Assembly: GCA_023441125.1 (NCBI GenBank)
Contig: JAEZQV010000300.1
Coordinates: 1-7,843 of the forward strand
Source of the DNA: Bacillota bacterium
GTDB taxonomy: Bacteria; Bacillota_C; Negativicutes; Sporomusales; Sporomusaceae
DNA length: 7,843 bases
Direction of reading: 5' to 3'
This document shows positions 6,024 through 7,843 of this stretch, piece by piece. Below the pieces are notes generated by a model. The model did not search any database, was not told the origin of the DNA, and worked only from the letters and a program-made list of their open reading frames with translations. A program made the translations under genes and the position numbers. How positions within the stretch are numbered: position 1 is the stretch's first letter; each line of letters opens with the position of its first letter.

Positions 6024-6518
6024 CTATTCCTCGTTAGCCAGTTTAGCAGCCATAGGAATCAGTCCTCCGACCTCCAGCATGTTTTTCAGGAAAGGATCAA
6101 CCGGCTTGGCTTGAAACTCTTTGCCGGTTGTCTCATTGCGTATAAGTCCGGCACTAATGTCGACGGACAGGATATCACCGTCAGAGACACCGGCCGTGAT
6201 TCCCGGGCATTCTAACAACGGCAGGCCGATTTCAAAACAATTGCGGTAAAAAAGCCGGGAGGCATATTCAACTACCACTGCGCCTACGCCGGTGGCTTTG
6301 ATGGCTTTAGGAGCAACGGCCCGCCCTGACGACTGGCCAAAGTGTTTGCCGGCGACCAGAATATCACCGGGCTGAACATCGCGGGCAAAAGCCGGATTAA
6401 GATTTATCAGCACATATTTGGCCATTACGTCCAATGTAGCTAAGGCATGATCAGAGCGAACGATCTGATCGGTAGGTATGTTATCACCGAATTTCCAACA
6501 ACGTCCACGTGCTTTCAT
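6024..6518 (-). CDS. Divergent aconitase-superfamily small subunit (LeuD-like swivel domain)
   Basis: This 164-aa protein has the size and plan of the isopropylmalate dehydratase small subunit: W-K-F-G-D-N-I-x-T-D (8-17), P-G-D-I-L-V-A-G-K (50-58), the active-site loop F-G-Q-S-S-G-R-A-V-A-P (60-70), and Y-R-N-C-F-E-I-G-L-P-L-L-E (91-103). The usual loop is F-G-C-G-S-S-R-E-H-A-P. Catalytic Ser (Ser64) and substrate Arg (Arg66) are kept, but the Cys, second Ser, Glu and His are replaced by Gln62, Gly65, Ala67 and Val68. The ATG at 6518 is preferred because AGGGGG lies 8 nt before it; a GTG at 6527 would touch that site. It begins 12 nt after the large-subunit stop, so the pair is co-translated and should form one enzyme. 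The substrate is probably a hydroxy-di- or tricarboxylate other than isopropylmalate. Confidence 0.85.
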   Translation of the reverse strand: MKARGRCWKFGDNIPTDQIVRSDHALATLDVMAKYVLINLNPAFARDVQPGDILVAGKHFGQSSGRAVAPKAIKATGVGAVVVEYASRLFYRNCFEIGLPLLECPGITAGVSDGDILSVDISAGLIRNETTGKEFQAKPVDPFLKNMLEVGGLIPMAAKLANEE

Positions 6519-6526
6519 AGCTTCCA

Positions 6527-6532
6527 CCCCCT
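6527..6532 (-). promoter_or_regulatory. Ribosome binding site that decides the small-subunit start
   Basis: AGGGGG on the minus strand, 8 nt before the ATG at 6518 and overlapping the large-subunit stop codon (6531-6533), which fits coupled translation of the two subunits. Confidence 0.65.
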
Positions 6533-7787
6533 ATACCAGATACTGCCGCGGGTCTGCGATGCAGCCCTTGACGGCAGAGGCGGCCACAGTGTAGGCCGAT
6601 CCAAGATACATCATAGCCTCGGGACTGCCATTGCGTCCCGGGAAGTTGCGGGCATGGGTGGAAACCATTGCTTCGGTTTTGCTCATTGCCCCCATATTGA
6701 TCGCCTGATTTGAACCGGTGCTTGGCGGGAACCAGGTGCAGCCGGCGGCATGCAGTTTTTCGACCAGGCCTTCGCGGCAAGCTTCGGCAAAGACTTCCCG
6801 GCTGTTGGGAACAATATTAAACTTGACGCCCGGAGCCACTTTGCGGCCGGTCAGAATCTGCGCTGCCTGCCTGATGTCCTCGATACGGCCGCCGCCGTGT
6901 CCGCCCAGTTCTGCCCAGTGTACCGGCGCGCCAGCGAATTCCCCCACCGGCTTAACATTGCCCAGCGTCGGCGAAGCGGCAACTTGCGGCTCCAGGCCGG
7001 TAACGTCATATTCTCTGATTTCGGCATATTCACAATCCGGATCTGAATGTAAGACCTCAAAGGGTTTGTTCGTCATCGCCTTGGCAAAGGCCACGGTTTT
7101 TTCGTCCGGCTCCACGAAAGCGCATTTTCCGCCTACATCGATTGTAATCAGCGGGAAAAGCCAACGATCCCACATTTCCAGGTTCTTAATGAACGGTCCG
7201 TCAAAATGCAGGCATTTATAGACAGCCCCGCCTTCACCAATCTGACCGGTCAGCCAGAGGGCGGCATCGCGCGGCGTAACGCCATGCGCTTGTTGTCCGG
7301 ACAGCGTAAGCTGAATGGTTTCCGGTACCCGGAACCACGCTTTGCCAAACGGCATTACCGTTGCGGCATGCGAGTTGTTGCCCAGGCCGGCTGCAAAACA
7401 GCCGAGAGTGCCATGCACGGGCGTATGGCTGTCCGAGCCGACAACAATCGTGCCCGGCCGGATAAAGCCGTTGCGGACGGCGCAATTGTGAATGTTGCCG
7501 CTGCCGCAGTCAAATAAGTTAATACCGTATTTCCGGGCGAATTCACGGCATTCTTCCAGCACCCGGGCCCGTTCCTCAGTCGCCGGGGAGAATTGATGGT
7601 CAAAGACCAAGACCACTCTTTCCGGGTAGCGCATGGCACGTTTTACTTCTCTTTCAAAAACGCGCGAGGTAATATAACCGCTCAGATCATGCAGAATAAG
7701 AGTATCGACATTGGCGACGACAACTTCTCCCGGGACAACTTCAGTCCGGTTACTCGCCTTGGCGAGAATCTTCTCCACCATGTTCAT
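6531..7787 (-). CDS. Aconitase-superfamily large subunit lacking all three Fe-S cysteines
   Basis: This 418-aa protein is clearly LeuC/aconitase-like. It has F-D-H-Q (62-65), I-H-N (99-101), V-G-S-D-S-H-T (116-122), V-E-P-D-E-K-T (225-231), GRIEDIRQAAQILTGRKVAPG (300-320) and S-T-H-A-R-N-F-P-G-R-N-G (376-387). An ungapped match to E. coli LeuC, recalled from memory, puts its cluster cysteines 347, 407 and 410 at His297, Thr357 and Asn360. The Asn and Glu of the labile-iron site fall on Leu213 and Asp217. Asp63-His64, His100, Asp119-His121, Arg380 and Arg385, which bind or act on substrate in the family, remain. It therefore probably works without a [4Fe-4S] cluster or with another metal. GGGGG lies 8 nt before the ATG, inside the end of an upstream paralogue. 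Its partner is the small subunit that follows. Normal leucine biosynthesis is unlikely. Confidence 0.88.
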   Translation of the reverse strand: MNMVEKILAKASNRTEVVPGEVVVANVDTLILHDLSGYITSRVFEREVKRAMRYPERVVLVFDHQFSPATEERARVLEECREFARKYGINLFDCGSGNIHNCAVRNGFIRPGTIVVGSDSHTPVHGTLGCFAAGLGNNSHAATVMPFGKAWFRVPETIQLTLSGQQAHGVTPRDAALWLTGQIGEGGAVYKCLHFDGPFIKNLEMWDRWLFPLITIDVGGKCAFVEPDEKTVAFAKAMTNKPFEVLHSDPDCEYAEIREYDVTGLEPQVAASPTLGNVKPVGEFAGAPVHWAELGGHGGGRIEDIRQAAQILTGRKVAPGVKFNIVPNSREVFAEACREGLVEKLHAAGCTWFPPSTGSNQAINMGAMSKTEAMVSTHARNFPGRNGSPEAMMYLGSAYTVAASAVKGCIADPRQYLV

Positions 7788-7790
7788 CGC

Positions 7791-7843
7791 TTATTCCCCC
7801 TTTTTCATATATTGCTGCGGATCGGTAATGACGCCTGTAATGG
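7791..7843 (-). CDS. C-terminal end of a second aconitase-like large subunit (cut by window edge)
   Basis: Only the last 16 residues are visible: ITGVITDPQQYMKKGE and a TAA stop. They line up without gaps with the last residues of the downstream large subunit (V-K-G-C-I-A-D-P-R-Q-Y-L), with 6 of 12 identical and several conservative changes. The gene ends 3 nt before the next start, and its final codons contain that start's ribosome binding site. This points to two adjacent paralogous large subunits sharing one small subunit. Whether this copy keeps the Fe-S cysteines cannot be seen here. The match is short, so the family call is probable and not certain. Confidence 0.62.
   Translation of the reverse strand, partial: ITGVITDPQQYMKKGE

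Noticed and set aside
6718..7221. Plus-strand open frame of 167 codons across the aconitase-like gene
   Set aside because: Antisense to a clear family member, low-complexity Ser/Pro/Ala composition, no initiation signal.
6024..7787. Leucine biosynthesis LeuC/LeuD
   Set aside because: All cluster cysteines and much of the small-subunit active-site loop are missing, and no other leu genes are adjacent. Only superfamily membership is supported.
1..7843. CRISPR arrays, tRNA or rRNA genes, insertion sequences
   Set aside because: No regularly spaced repeats, tRNA-like cloverleaf segments, transposase frames or terminal inverted repeats were seen on reading both strands.

Overview
The window looks like chromosome from a diderm Firmicute of the Negativicutes (Sporomusaceae, Selenomonadales or Veillonellales type). 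The main reason is the gene at 4461-5927. It encodes a secreted protein with one S-layer-homology (SLH) domain, a short coiled coil and a beta-barrel ending in Phe, which is the OmpM-type outer-membrane porin layout of that class. A split, biotin-dependent Na+-pump decarboxylase fits the same group. Every gene I can support is on the minus strand, so the biological order runs from high to low coordinates.

Region 1 (7843 to 6024) is an aconitase-superfamily cluster. It holds the last 16 residues of one large subunit, then 3 nt later a complete second large subunit (418 aa), then 12 nt later a small swivel-domain subunit (164 aa). The complete large subunit is the most unusual item in the window. 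It aligns without gaps to LeuC around all three [4Fe-4S] ligands, yet carries His297, Thr357 and Asn360 in place of the three cysteines. The residues that contact the labile iron are also changed, while the arginines and Asp-His pairs of the active site remain. The small subunit keeps the catalytic Ser and Arg but has lost the rest of the family signature. This is unlikely to be ordinary isopropylmalate isomerase.

Region 2 (6023 to 4461) is the OmpM-like porin gene, with its own probable -10 box. Region 3 (4460 to 4201) is a non-coding gap holding a perfect 12-bp inverted repeat and a short peptide-like stretch that may be a gene remnant.

Region 4 (4200 to 588) is a six-gene operon: a 58-aa membrane protein, the Na+-translocating beta subunit OadB, a 54-aa one-span protein, a 74-aa OadG/MmdD-like protein, a 121-aa biotin carrier, and a 452-aa carboxyltransferase of the oxaloacetate decarboxylase alpha / transcarboxylase 5S type. 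Two of these (58 and 54 aa) are very short ORFs supported by spacing, ribosome binding sites and membrane spans. The expected function is decarboxylation of oxaloacetate (or a related 2-oxo acid) through carboxybiotin, coupled to Na+ export.

Region 5 (587 to 1) is a 267-nt gap followed by the start of a methyl-accepting chemotaxis protein that runs off the window. The aconitase-like cluster and the decarboxylase could belong to one dicarboxylate or tricarboxylate fermentation pathway, but only proximity supports that.
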